Shown in pieces: positions 1-8,822 of a DNA stretch of 64,000 nt (the stretch's first letter is position 1; each line of letters begins with the position of its first letter). The stretch comes from Runella defluvii (GTDB lineage: Bacteria > Bacteroidota > Bacteroidia > Cytophagales > Spirosomataceae). The notes below the pieces were generated by a model. It saw only the letters and a list, made by a program, of their open reading frames with translations. It made no database searches and was not told the DNA's origin. The translations under genes and the position numbers were made by a program. The DNA lies in NCBI RefSeq assembly GCF_014195535.1, contig NZ_JACIBY010000005.1, positions 521,513 to 585,512 on the forward strand, given 5' to 3'.

Positions 1-528
1 ACTACACGTGGCAAAATCACCGTAAGAGAGCAGCGATTTCCCCAAATAATTAGCCCCAAAGGCATGAGCCCCGTCATAAATGACAACGAGGTTATATTTT
101 TGGGCTATTTTCTCGATGGCTTCCACATCACAAGCATTGCCATAGACGTGGGTAGCCAAAATCGCCCGTGTATTTTCGGTGATAGATGCTTCAATCAAAT
201 TGGGATTGATGCAATAGGTCGCAGGGTCGATATCGACAAAAACGGGTTTGAGGTTTTCCCACAAAATAACGTTGGTAGTCGCTACGTACGAAAAAGGCGT
301 CGTAATAATCTCCCCAGCGGGTTCGAGTAGCTTCAATGCCATTTGGAGCACGATGGTGCCGTTTCCACAAAAAGACAAATACTCGACTCCAAGATATTCT
401 TTAAGTCCTTTTTCCAACTGCTGGGCCAAGGGGCCATTGTTGGTCAGCTGTGAATTGTCCCAGATTTGTTTTAAATAAGAAACATATTCATCAAAATCGG
501 GAAGGTATGTTTTGGTAACGTTAATCAT
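1..528 (-). CDS. DegT/DnrJ/EryC1/StrS-family sugar aminotransferase (3' end cut by window edge)
   Basis: The first 176 residues of a PLP-dependent sugar aminotransferase are visible; the rest, including the PLP-binding lysine, lies beyond base 1. I translated this from the minus strand: it starts MINVTKTYLPDFDEY and carries family-typical segments such as LTNNGPLAQQLE, SFCGNGTIVLQMALKL, TTPFSYVATTN, ATHVYGNACDV and VIYDGAHAFGANY. The family makes amino sugars (for example 4-amino-4,6-dideoxy-hexoses) used in O-antigen and capsule synthesis. The start is 21 bases downstream of the stop of the ABC ATPase gene on the same strand, so it is probably the next gene of the polysaccharide operon. Its exact substrate cannot be told from this fragment. 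Confidence 0.85.
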   Translation of the reverse strand, partial: MINVTKTYLPDFDEYVSYLKQIWDNSQLTNNGPLAQQLEKGLKEYLGVEYLSFCGNGTIVLQMALKLLEPAGEIITTPFSYVATTNVILWENLKPVFVDIDPATYCINPNLIEASITENTRAILATHVYGNACDVEAIEKIAQKYNLVVIYDGAHAFGANYLGKSLLSYGDFATCS

Positions 529-549
529 TCGCTTGGACAATCCAGCCGT

Positions 550-1800
550 TTAAACCAATACTTCTGATTGGCTAATTTGAAAATTAAACTGAGGGCGTAC
601 ATAACCAGGCCATTTGCCATACCACGTCACACCTTCACGGTGGTCTTCTACTTCAAACGAAACCGCTTCAGACAATTGGTATAAAACGGTAGAGGTATCT
701 TTGACAACCATCACCGATATGACGTACGAACCATCATTAAGGAAGTTTCCAGGAATATCAAGCGTTGCCGACACCAAACCTTTGTCAAAAGACTGAGAGG
801 TTGTCCCAACGTTAAAAATACACTCACCAGTAAAGGCATAAAGGTGCAGGCTCAAGTTAAGGTCGGCGCGCTCGGCCATGTTCCAAAACTCAATGTGTAC
901 TTTTATGGGGGTCGTTACGTCGATGTACAATTTTCCGCTGGCATACGTAGGCTTCACCCGAATACTACGGAAACGCACCTCATCGGTTCCTGGGCCTTCT
1001 TCGGGAGTTTCCCAAGTGTGCTCTAGGGTAGTTTTGGCAACGTGGCTCAAGTAGTTATTAACTACGTGGGTCGTATCTCCTTGTAATTTGAGACGACCGT
1101 GTTCAAAATAGAAAGCGCGGTTACACAACGACTGCACGGCGGCAAGGTTATGACTCACAAATAAAATGGTACGACCACTTTCCGAGACATCCCGCATTTT
1201 ACCGAGGCATTTTTTCTGAAAATCAGCGTCTCCTACGGCCAGTACTTCGTCGATGATAAGAATCTCAGGGCTCAAGTGCGCTGAAATGGCAAAGCCCAAA
1301 CGAACGTACATACCAGAAGAATAACGTTTTACGGGCGTATCCAAAAACTTATCAACTCCCGCAAAATCAACAATGCTATCAAACGCAGCCTTGATTTCGT
1401 GGCGTTTCATGCCCAAAATAGCCCCGTTTAAGAAGATATTCTCGCGCCCAGTGAGTTCGGGATGGAACCCAGTTCCTACTTCAAGCAAACTAGCGACTCG
1501 TCCTTTGATGGTCACTCGACCGTTGGTAGGCTCCGTGATTTTACTCAAAATTTTCAGCAAAGTCGATTTGCCTGCACCGTTGTGACCAATGATACCAACG
1601 CGGTCGCCTTGGTTCACGCTAAAATTCACATCACGCAAGGCCCAAAACTCCTCGTGCTCGACTTCGTCCTCTTCTCCCTTGCCAAAAAAATGCTTAAACT
1701 TCTCCGAAAAAGTATCTCGTAGTGTATAATTCTTACGAGCCTTTTTTTGGTGATCTATGATATATTTTTTGCTAATATCTTCCGCAACGATAACCTCCAT
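550..1800 (-). CDS. ABC transporter ATP-binding protein for polysaccharide export (Wzt-like, with C-terminal sugar-recognition region)
   Basis: ATPase of an ABC-2 exporter for undecaprenyl-linked O-antigen or capsule-like polysaccharide. From the chosen ATG (1800), Walker A GHNGAGKST is at residues 72-80, the signature YSSGM at 160-164, Walker B EILIIDEVL at 179-187 and the switch histidine at about 217. Roughly residues 255-416 form an extra C-terminal domain, as in O9a/O8-type Wzt proteins, where it recognises the capped chain end. The open frame extends upstream to a TTG at 1837-1839 that overlaps the permease stop, adding 13 residues (MITFETRTIPIRP). I prefer the ATG because MEVIVAEDISKKY fits the usual N-terminus. 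It is paired with the permease just upstream. Confidence 0.9.
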   Translation of the reverse strand: MEVIVAEDISKKYIIDHQKKARKNYTLRDTFSEKFKHFFGKGEEDEVEHEEFWALRDVNFSVNQGDRVGIIGHNGAGKSTLLKILSKITEPTNGRVTIKGRVASLLEVGTGFHPELTGRENIFLNGAILGMKRHEIKAAFDSIVDFAGVDKFLDTPVKRYSSGMYVRLGFAISAHLSPEILIIDEVLAVGDADFQKKCLGKMRDVSESGRTILFVSHNLAAVQSLCNRAFYFEHGRLKLQGDTTHVVNNYLSHVAKTTLEHTWETPEEGPGTDEVRFRSIRVKPTYASGKLYIDVTTPIKVHIEFWNMAERADLNLSLHLYAFTGECIFNVGTTSQSFDKGLVSATLDIPGNFLNDGSYVISVMVVKDTSTVLYQLSEAVSFEVEDHREGVTWYGKWPGYVRPQFNFQISQSEVLV

Positions 1801-1835
1801 TGGTCGTATAGGTATTGTTCTAGTTTCAAAAGTAA

Positions 1836-2678
1836 TCAAATGTAGTCAACAAACGAATTTTCTTCTTTACGAAAATAGTAAATCGAAATACCCAATACGG
1901 CCACTGTGAAACCTATTGTGCTGTACAAACTACTCACTTTAAAGAAGGCGCCGTCGCCTAAAAGACACCACTTAAACCCATCAATAATACTTACCATCGG
2001 GTTGAGATAATACAAGTCATACCACCAAGCTCCTTGGTTGGCTTCGACCATACTGCTACTGTAGGCGATAGGGCAAGCGTAAAATCCGATTTGAACAATA
2101 AAAGGAATCAACTGCGCAATGTCCCTAAATCGCACATTCATCACGGCAAAAAATAGTCCAAAAGCCAGCGAAGCCGCCAATGTCAAAAGTACAAAAGCGG
2201 GAAAAAGCAAAAGTTGCCAACTTGGAAAATGTTGGTACCAGATGGCGATGAGTACATATAGAACAATCGAAATAATGAAATCTACAAACCCCACAACCAC
2301 CGAACTCAATGGCATGATTAAACGCGGGAAATAGGTTTTGGTCACCAAGTTAGAATTCAGCAAAATACTGTGGCTAATTTGGGTAAAGGTTGTCGAGAAG
2401 AAGTTCCAAATGGTGATTCCCGCCAATACCATCAACGGATAAGGAATTCCTTCGTCTCCTTTGAATTTGGCTACTTTATCAAACACAAAAACCATGACGA
2501 GCATGGTTGCAAAAGGCCGAATGACAGCCCAGCCAGCCCCAACTACCGTTTGTTTGTAGCGAACTGATAAATCGCGACGGGAAAGAATCAACAACAATTC
2601 ACGATTTTTCCACAAGTCACGCCAGTAGTTTTTTGCTCCGTGGCCAGCTTCAATGATTACTTCTTCCGAATGCGCCAT
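1836..2678 (-). CDS. ABC-2 type polysaccharide export permease (Wzm-like)
   Basis: Inner-membrane permease of 280 residues, a typical length for Wzm/KpsM/TagG. It has about six hydrophobic segments, starting around residues 48-70 (VIRPFATMLVMVFVFDKV) and ending near 250-268. The N-terminal LWKNRELLLILSRRDLSVRYKQ stretch and the FRDIAQLIPFIVQIGFYACP segment are characteristic of ABC-2 polysaccharide permeases. It overlaps or abuts the ATPase gene on the same strand, so the two should form one exporter. The preceding 210-base gap suggests this pair has its own transcript start, apart from the wzz/wza-like genes. The exported glycan is unknown. Confidence 0.9.
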   Translation of the reverse strand: MAHSEEVIIEAGHGAKNYWRDLWKNRELLLILSRRDLSVRYKQTVVGAGWAVIRPFATMLVMVFVFDKVAKFKGDEGIPYPLMVLAGITIWNFFSTTFTQISHSILLNSNLVTKTYFPRLIMPLSSVVVGFVDFIISIVLYVLIAIWYQHFPSWQLLLFPAFVLLTLAASLAFGLFFAVMNVRFRDIAQLIPFIVQIGFYACPIAYSSSMVEANQGAWWYDLYYLNPMVSIIDGFKWCLLGDGAFFKVSSLYSTIGFTVAVLGISIYYFRKEENSFVDYI

Positions 2679-2890
2679 TGTTTTTTACGTTCAGATTTAA
2701 GTGCTTTCGCACGGTTAATCGTTATTTGTTAACTGTTAACAGTATTGATGCTAAGTAACCCCTTAGACCCCAGCCTAAAGGCGTGGGGTTAAAATAGAAA
2801 TAGCTTTATACTGGCACAATTACTTTATGCCAAAAATAAAGCTTTGAACAGGATTTCTCCCACCCAAAGCTTCATTTTCTTGTCTTATGT

Positions 2891-3970
2891 TTAGTTCTTT
2901 TTCATGTCTCTCAATGCTTCACCGTACGTTTGTTTGGCGAGCACAAAGATAATAGCCACAATGAGTCCTAACATCGCTCCAAACTTAGTGTTCTCACGCG
3001 TGAAAAGACGAGTTTCGAGTGGTAATACTGCGGGTTCGATGATGGTAAATAACGGAGCTTCTTTGACAATCGACATCCGTAAGTTTTCCAAACTGCGCGA
3101 AGCCTCCAAATAGAGCGAAGAAACAAACGTATTACTTCGAGTCAGGCGCCCCTCTTCCACTTTGGCGGTAGGAGCGACGGCGTCGGTATTGATGACGACA
3201 GTCCGCGCTAAACTGCTCTCTGTACGGTTCAGCACGCGCCCTAACGAATCGACCCGACGCTGCATGATGCCCATCATCTCGCGCGACTTACGGGTTTGGG
3301 TTTCTTGGTAAACTCGTTCGATGGTTGTCAACAACAATTCCGCAAATGTTTTTGATACCTGCTCATTTTCCATCGACACCGTTAGGTCATAAAAAGCTGT
3401 CTTGATGTCAGGTTGCAAAATTTTGATTTCTCGGTCTTTTACCCGATAAAGTACCCCATCAAACACTTGACGTTCTACTTTAGTCATGGAGTCGCGGCGA
3501 TTATGCGTAATGCGCACATTCATCCATTCGGGCAAAAAACTCGCCCATTCGTCTTGACGCAAGTAGGTCGAATCGAGGTAGTAATTGACAAACTTTTCTT
3601 TTTTTCCATTACTCAAAGTCACCGTTGATAGCAACGCTCTTTCCAACACGGGGCGCGTTTTGATGACATAAAACAGGTTTTCTCCTCTAAACAATCCTGC
3701 GTCACCACCTTGTCCACCACCTGACATTCCTAACAAGCTTCCAAAACCTCCCATGTCCTGTCCGCCAGACGCGCCACTGATGCTAAAAACGATTTTAGCT
3801 AAGTATTGAAGACGTTTATTTTTTTCCGCATCTATGTAGTATCCTATTCCCGTACCAATCGCCGTAATTAATAAAATAATCCACCAGTTTTTTAGAACTA
3901 GGTTCTTGGTAGCGATTATCTTTTGAAAAATCAGCTTGGGCGTGAGGGTTACTTGCTCTTGTTGTTCCAT
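2891..3970 (-). CDS. Wzz-like polysaccharide co-polymerase / chain-length determinant
   Basis: Inner-membrane protein of 359 residues with the Wzz layout: one membrane segment near residues 29-46 (WWIILLITAIGTGIGYYI), a long periplasmic region, and a second near 330-348 (KFGAMLGLIVAIIFVLAK). A Gly-rich insert follows the first segment (residues about 67-90), and the region around 225-260 looks helical or coiled. No cytoplasmic kinase domain is present, so this is not a Wzc-type fusion. Such proteins set chain length or couple synthesis to the outer-membrane exporter. It lies 23 bases downstream of the six-SLBB export protein on the same strand, fitting a Wza/Wzz-like pair. Confidence 0.85.
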   Translation of the reverse strand: MEQQEQVTLTPKLIFQKIIATKNLVLKNWWIILLITAIGTGIGYYIDAEKNKRLQYLAKIVFSISGASGGQDMGGFGSLLGMSGGGQGGDAGLFRGENLFYVIKTRPVLERALLSTVTLSNGKKEKFVNYYLDSTYLRQDEWASFLPEWMNVRITHNRRDSMTKVERQVFDGVLYRVKDREIKILQPDIKTAFYDLTVSMENEQVSKTFAELLLTTIERVYQETQTRKSREMMGIMQRRVDSLGRVLNRTESSLARTVVINTDAVAPTAKVEEGRLTRSNTFVSSLYLEASRSLENLRMSIVKEAPLFTIIEPAVLPLETRLFTRENTKFGAMLGLIVAIIFVLAKQTYGEALRDMKKN

Positions 3971-3993
3971 AAAAGCTTCTTAGTTAATTCTTT

Positions 3994-6477
3994 TTATTTT
4001 GCACCTAATACTCTGAAAGCCAACACCGTAGTAATCAATGTCATCAAGGTTGATGATATACCAATCACTGACTGCATCGCTCTTTGCGCTTCTGCAAGGT
4101 CTGATTGGGTACGTTGTGGCACATGGATTTCAGAACCTGGTTCTACTTTTGGATACACATTGAAGAACAAGAACTTGCGCGTACGGTCAATTGAACCATT
4201 GGGATAAATCACGTACGATTTACGTTTGAGTGACATCCGCGTAAAGCCGCCTCCTTGCGAAACATAATCCATAAACGAATTACCATTACGGTATTTTACG
4301 GTGGTTGGGAAAAGAAGCTCTCCTTGCAAACGTACCGTTTCGAGACGCTTAGGAATATCAATCACGTCACCATCTTGGATAATGATATCCTCGCGGCCTC
4401 CTGGGTTACGAAGAATACGGCCCAAATCAATGCCAATGGCTTCTTGCTTATCTTTTACAACGCCCTCGTCGTCAAAACGGCCTTTTTTAGCATCATCCGA
4501 GATTTCAGATACTGCACGGTTGCGTTGTGCGATTTCTTCGTCGGAAAGTGTAATCTTACGCAACAAAGTCGCTCCATTTACATACGCTTGTGCTGTCAAT
4601 CCTCCTGCACGCTTGAGTAGGTCCGACAATTTCTCATCCTTGGTTTTGATACCATATATCCCTGGACTTACGATTTCGCCTTTGAAAGTCACGAATGTTT
4701 GCGGCTGATAGTTTGACGATGGACGTACTAACACTTCATCGTATGGCTCCAATATGAAACGGCTGTCATTTCCGTCGAGTGTAAGATCACGATTAACGTC
4801 AAACAAGAATATATCGGCTACTTGTGCAGTGGCAGACTGTACGTTCACATCACGCTTGCGGCGCACCACTTCGATTTGAGCCGTAGATGCGGATTCTTTA
4901 AAACCACCCGAACGAATGATTGCATCTTCTAACGTAAAGTTGGCACTGTAAGGAAGATTAACTTCTGGGCCTTGGTTTACTTCTCCAATCACTTTAATGA
5001 AAGTCCCTTCACGAAGTTCAAATTTAGAAGGGATAATCACTTGGTCTTCGCGTTGAAGGATTAAATCTTGGGTTTTGCCGTTGAGCATATCCGCTAGATT
5101 CAACGAAATATTTTCTACCGACAAGTCTTCCCGCGTACGAATCACATTCACACGCCCTGTAAAAGCTTCGCCTGTCAGACCTTCGGCACTTTTAATTAGC
5201 TGAAGCAACGTTTTATTTTGATCCAACGAATATTGTCCTGGACGAAACACAGGCCCAGAAATAACGACCATGTTTTCAAAACGCGCCAACAACATATCAG
5301 CCGTAATTTCGTCTCCATTTTTAGGAATATATGTGCCATAGTCTGTCGAACGCACGTCCACAATACGGCGCTCTTTGGCCGTAAGCCCCAAGAGTTTCAA
5401 CCGATCCGTATAAGCATTGTCCGTAAAACCACCTGCGTAGTTTAGGACATTACTCATTGTTTCATTGTCAAGAAGCTCATACAAGCCTGGGCGTTTTACA
5501 TTTCCTTTTATCTCTACCCGTTTTTTGTAAACACCCACTTGAATGATGTCATTGTCTTGCAAACGAATGTCTGAGTTCAAGGTTCCGTTCATCAACAGTT
5601 CGTACAAATCGAGGGTTGCTACGGTTTTGTTTTTACGCACCACCTGAATCTGACGGAATGACCCTAATTCATTAGGGCCTCCTGTAAGATAAAGCGCATT
5701 CAACGCCGTTGAAAGCGACGAAACATTGTAAGTACCTGGCGTCGTAACTTCACCCAATACCGTCACCCGAATGGTACGAATCCGTCCCAAACGCAATTGA
5801 AGATAGGTACTTGCACTACTTCCTGGCGCCCCAAGATTATTGTAGTAGGGCGAAAGACGAGTAATTAATTCTTTTTGTGCCTGCTCAATCGACCGACCGC
5901 TTAATTGCACTGGGCCAACCGCTTTCACAAAGGCAAATCCATCTGAGTTGACGGGCAGTTCTAACATCGACTGTGAATAACCGTAGATGTACGCCATCAA
6001 CTCATCACCTGGCCCAATGGTATAGTCACGGGGGGTAGCGATGTTATCAGAAGGTGCAAATGAAACATTTGGATTATTAAAAAGCTGGTATCCAAAAATC
6101 TTACGACGCATCTTATTCAACTCTGCCTGACGATACGCCTCTTCTGTATCTTCGTTTGACTGAGCATCAGCAGCTGTCGTTTCTTTGTCCTTTGCTTTTT
6201 CTACCTGATTAAGAGCCTTAGGATCAGCGCTTTTCTTTGCATCTGTTCCTTTGTCGGCCGTAGTAGTGGTAGGCGACGTTGTCGTGGTAGGAGCCGTTGA
6301 GCCTGGCGTTGTAGAAGCAGGGGCTTGACCCTGCGCAGGCGCCGAACTTGAACTTGAGCTACTACTTCCTGTTCCAGCAGGAGTTTGGGCGTTTACTAAA
6401 GTGGCTGTTAATAAACTAATCGAAAATAGGTGTAAGACTGCGCGTCCTGCGCTAAAATCTTTAAAAAACTTCTTCAT
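3994..6477 (-). CDS. Polysaccharide export outer-membrane protein with six SLBB domains (Wza-like)
   Basis: A large (827-residue) Wza-like exporter. A signal peptide (residues 1-30, ending TLVNAQ) is followed by a Ser/Thr/Pro/Ala-rich low-complexity linker (about 31-85) and a charged segment. The poly-export domain starts near 145 (DYTIGPGDELMAYIYG). I count six SLBB-type modules by their recurring GxVxxPGxY-like starts: VTVLGEVTTPGTY, VEIKGNVKRPGLY, VVISGPVFRPGQY, FIKVIGEVNQGPEV, FVTFKGEIVSPGIY and VRLQGELLFPTTV. The C-terminus has a hydrophobic segment (SVIGISSTLMTLITTVLAF). E. coli Wza is only about 380 residues with fewer SLBB modules. It is transcribed divergently from parE, with a 406-base gap between them. 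Confidence 0.9.
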   Translation of the reverse strand: MKKFFKDFSAGRAVLHLFSISLLTATLVNAQTPAGTGSSSSSSSSAPAQGQAPASTTPGSTAPTTTTSPTTTTADKGTDAKKSADPKALNQVEKAKDKETTAADAQSNEDTEEAYRQAELNKMRRKIFGYQLFNNPNVSFAPSDNIATPRDYTIGPGDELMAYIYGYSQSMLELPVNSDGFAFVKAVGPVQLSGRSIEQAQKELITRLSPYYNNLGAPGSSASTYLQLRLGRIRTIRVTVLGEVTTPGTYNVSSLSTALNALYLTGGPNELGSFRQIQVVRKNKTVATLDLYELLMNGTLNSDIRLQDNDIIQVGVYKKRVEIKGNVKRPGLYELLDNETMSNVLNYAGGFTDNAYTDRLKLLGLTAKERRIVDVRSTDYGTYIPKNGDEITADMLLARFENMVVISGPVFRPGQYSLDQNKTLLQLIKSAEGLTGEAFTGRVNVIRTREDLSVENISLNLADMLNGKTQDLILQREDQVIIPSKFELREGTFIKVIGEVNQGPEVNLPYSANFTLEDAIIRSGGFKESASTAQIEVVRRKRDVNVQSATAQVADIFLFDVNRDLTLDGNDSRFILEPYDEVLVRPSSNYQPQTFVTFKGEIVSPGIYGIKTKDEKLSDLLKRAGGLTAQAYVNGATLLRKITLSDEEIAQRNRAVSEISDDAKKGRFDDEGVVKDKQEAIGIDLGRILRNPGGREDIIIQDGDVIDIPKRLETVRLQGELLFPTTVKYRNGNSFMDYVSQGGGFTRMSLKRKSYVIYPNGSIDRTRKFLFFNVYPKVEPGSEIHVPQRTQSDLAEAQRAMQSVIGISSTLMTLITTVLAFRVLGAK

Positions 6478-6883
6478 GAAATGTGTTTCAGAGAAAAAAG
6501 GTAGATTCTGATTAACAATAAATTAACACGATAGACAAGCCAATATTTATACAGAATCAAATTGGCCGACAAAGTAACGTAACTTTTTTAGTTTTTTAAA
6601 CTTTTTTCTTTTTTACGGCCATTTTCTGGGCTTATTGTATGATTTTTCCGATATTTTCATGGTTTTGTTACTACTTTGTTTTTTCTATAGAGCTTTAAAT
6701 AAAATCAATAAAAAAGAACTTTGTTTTACAAAGTAAATACTTTACCCCTGAATATGACAAGTGTTTGGTCAGAAATATTTTGTGATAAGGCTGCACTTGT
6801 GCTTCAAGACTTAAAATTGTAAGTTTGTAAAATCATACCAAAGGCTATCTACAAGCCTGCTACAAATAATCTTTGAACTATTA
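6478..6883. other. 406-base divergent intergenic region between wza-like gene and parE
   Basis: AT-rich region with no credible gene on either strand. It holds the parE promoter at its right end (annotated separately). The leftward promoter for the wza-like gene should also be here, but I see only near matches (for example CAAAGTAA on the plus strand around 6573), not a convincing TAnnTTTG site. Confidence 0.6.
6797..6827 (+). promoter_or_regulatory. Predicted promoter of parE
   Basis: TTG at 6797-6799 and TAAGTTTG at 6820-6827 are separated by 20 bases, matching the Bacteroidota primary sigma pattern (-33 TTTG, -7 TAnnTTTG). Transcription would begin around 6834, leaving a leader of about 50 bases. 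This is a pattern match only. Confidence 0.6.
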
Positions 6884-8770
6884 ATGGCAGAACAAGTAAA
6901 GTACGACGAAAGCAGTATTCGTTCGCTCGATTGGAAAGAACACATCCGATTACGTCCTGGAATGTACATTGGCAAGCTCGGCGATGGCTCAGCTGCCGAT
7001 GATGGTATCTACGTATTGGTCAAGGAGATTGCTGATAACTCCATTGACGAACATACCATGGGTTTTGGAAAGACGATTGATATAAAAATTTCAGAACACC
7101 GCGTCGAAGTTCGTGACTACGGACGGGGAATTCCGCTTGGGAAAGTGGTGGATTGCGTTTCTAAAATCAATACGGGTGGAAAGTATGATTCGGGCGCTTT
7201 TCAAAAATCGGTAGGGCTCAACGGAGTCGGGACAAAGGCTGTCAATGCCCTTTCTTCTTACTTTAAAGTGCAGTCTTTTCGCGAAGGAAAAACCAAATGG
7301 GTCGAATTTCGCAAAGGTGAAATCGTGACAGAATCGGGCGAAGAAGATACGAATCAACGCAACGGAACCTTGATGATTTTTGAGCCTGACAATACCATTT
7401 TCAAAAATTACCACTACATCCCGCAGTTTTTGGATAACATGATTTGGAATTATTGTTATCTCAACGCTGGCCTTACCATCAATTATAACGGACAAAAATT
7501 TGTTTCTCAAAACGGTTTGCTCGACTTACTCCGTAATAAAACCGACGAAGATTCGATTCGCTACCCTATTATCCACCTCAAAGGCTCGGACATTGAGATT
7601 GCGATGACGCACGGCAACCAATACGGGGAAGAATATTACTCGTTCGTAAACGGCCAATACACCACCCAAGGCGGTACTCACTTGATGGCATTTAGGCAAT
7701 CGCTCGTCGATACCGTTCGCGATCACTTCGGCAAAGACTATGCCGTAGAAGACATTCGGGCATCTATCATAGCCGCCGTTAGTGTTCGGGTACAAGAACC
7801 TGTTTTTGAATCCCAAACCAAAACTAAACTAGGCTCAAGCAATATCTCTCCCGATCCCAACAGCCCTACCGTACGGACATTTGTCAACGACTTTCTCAAA
7901 GCAAAGCTCGACAATTTCCTTCACATGAATCCAGCGGTTAAGGAAGCGTTGAAAAAACGGATTGAGCAATCAGAACGCGAGCGGAAGGAATTGGCGGGTA
8001 TCAAAAAATTGGCGAACGAACGAGCAAAAAAGGCAAGTTTGCACAACAAAAAACTACGTGATTGCCGCATTCACCTGCCAGACGTAAAATCGGACGACCG
8101 TTACGAAACAACCTTGTTTATTACCGAAGGAGACTCGGCGAGTGGTTCGATTACGAAGTCTCGTAACGTACAAACCCAAGGAGTGTTTAGCTTACGAGGT
8201 AAACCACTGAATTGCTTTGGTTTAACCAAAAAAGTGGTGTATGAAAACGAAGAGTTTAACCTCCTCCAACACGCTTTAGATATTGAAGAAGGGCTGGAAA
8301 ATTTACGTTTCAATCGCATTGTGATTGCGACCGATGCCGACGTGGACGGGATGCACATTCGTTTGTTGATGCTGACGTTTTTCTTGCAGTTTTTCCCTGA
8401 TTTGGTCCGAAACGGGCATTTGTACATTTTACAAACGCCGCTTTTCCGCGTCCGAAATCCCCGAAATCACAAAGAGACGATTTATTGTTACAGCGACGAA
8501 GAACGCCAAAAGGCACTCAAAAAACTAGGAGGTAACAAAAAAGTAGAAATCACGCGATTCAAAGGGCTTGGGGAAATCTCTCCCGAGGAGTTTGGAAAGT
8601 TTATTGGTGAAAACATTCGCCTCGAACCCGTGATTTTGGAAAAAGAAACAACTATTCCCAAATTGTTGACGTATTACATGGGCAAAAATACCCCCGAACG
8701 TCAACGGTTTATCATTGATAACTTGCGGGTCGAAAAAGACGTGGTTGAAGACCCCAACCTCGCAGCTTAA
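6884..8770 (+). CDS. parE: DNA topoisomerase IV subunit B
   Basis: ATPase subunit of the type IIA enzyme that decatenates daughter chromosomes. At 628 residues it has the length of Bacteroidota ParE. The GHKL ATPase motif EIADNSIDE is at about 48-56, followed by YGRGIPLG and [14 protein letters not shown]. The TOPRIM domain has E415 (ITEGDSASG) and D484/D486/D488 (DADVDG), and a typical C-terminal RFKGLGE motif is present. The N-terminal [21 protein letters not shown] and [16 protein letters not shown] favour ParE over GyrB, which in this phylum has LEGLEAVRKRP-type sequence. The partner parC, often adjacent, is not in this window: the next gene is on the opposite strand. Confidence 0.93.
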   Translation: MAEQVKYDESSIRSLDWKEHIRLRPGMYIGKLGDGSAADDGIYVLVKEIADNSIDEHTMGFGKTIDIKISEHRVEVRDYGRGIPLGKVVDCVSKINTGGKYDSGAFQKSVGLNGVGTKAVNALSSYFKVQSFREGKTKWVEFRKGEIVTESGEEDTNQRNGTLMIFEPDNTIFKNYHYIPQFLDNMIWNYCYLNAGLTINYNGQKFVSQNGLLDLLRNKTDEDSIRYPIIHLKGSDIEIAMTHGNQYGEEYYSFVNGQYTTQGGTHLMAFRQSLVDTVRDHFGKDYAVEDIRASIIAAVSVRVQEPVFESQTKTKLGSSNISPDPNSPTVRTFVNDFLKAKLDNFLHMNPAVKEALKKRIEQSERERKELAGIKKLANERAKKASLHNKKLRDCRIHLPDVKSDDRYETTLFITEGDSASGSITKSRNVQTQGVFSLRGKPLNCFGLTKKVVYENEEFNLLQHALDIEEGLENLRFNRIVIATDADVDGMHIRLLMLTFFLQFFPDLVRNGHLYILQTPLFRVRNPRNHKETIYCYSDEERQKALKKLGGNKKVEITRFKGLGEISPEEFGKFIGENIRLEPVILEKETTIPKLLTYYMGKNTPERQRFIIDNLRVEKDVVEDPNLAA

Positions 8771-8777
8771 CGTATTA

Positions 8778-8814
8778 TTCCCTGCGCACCGTTGCAAACA
8801 CGGTACGCAGGGAA
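8778..8814. terminator. Bidirectional terminator between parE and gldG
   Basis: A 15-base stem with one mismatch (8778-8792 against 8800-8814, arms beginning ttccctgcg and ending cgcagggaa) with a 7-base loop lies between two converging genes. A T-rich tail follows on the plus strand and an A/T-rich side precedes it. Confidence 0.75.
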
Positions 8815-8822
8815 CTTTTATT

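Noticed and set aside
1837..1839. TTG start for the Wzt-like ATPase
   Set aside because: Not excluded, but the added 13 residues do not resemble the family; the ATG at 1800 is preferred.
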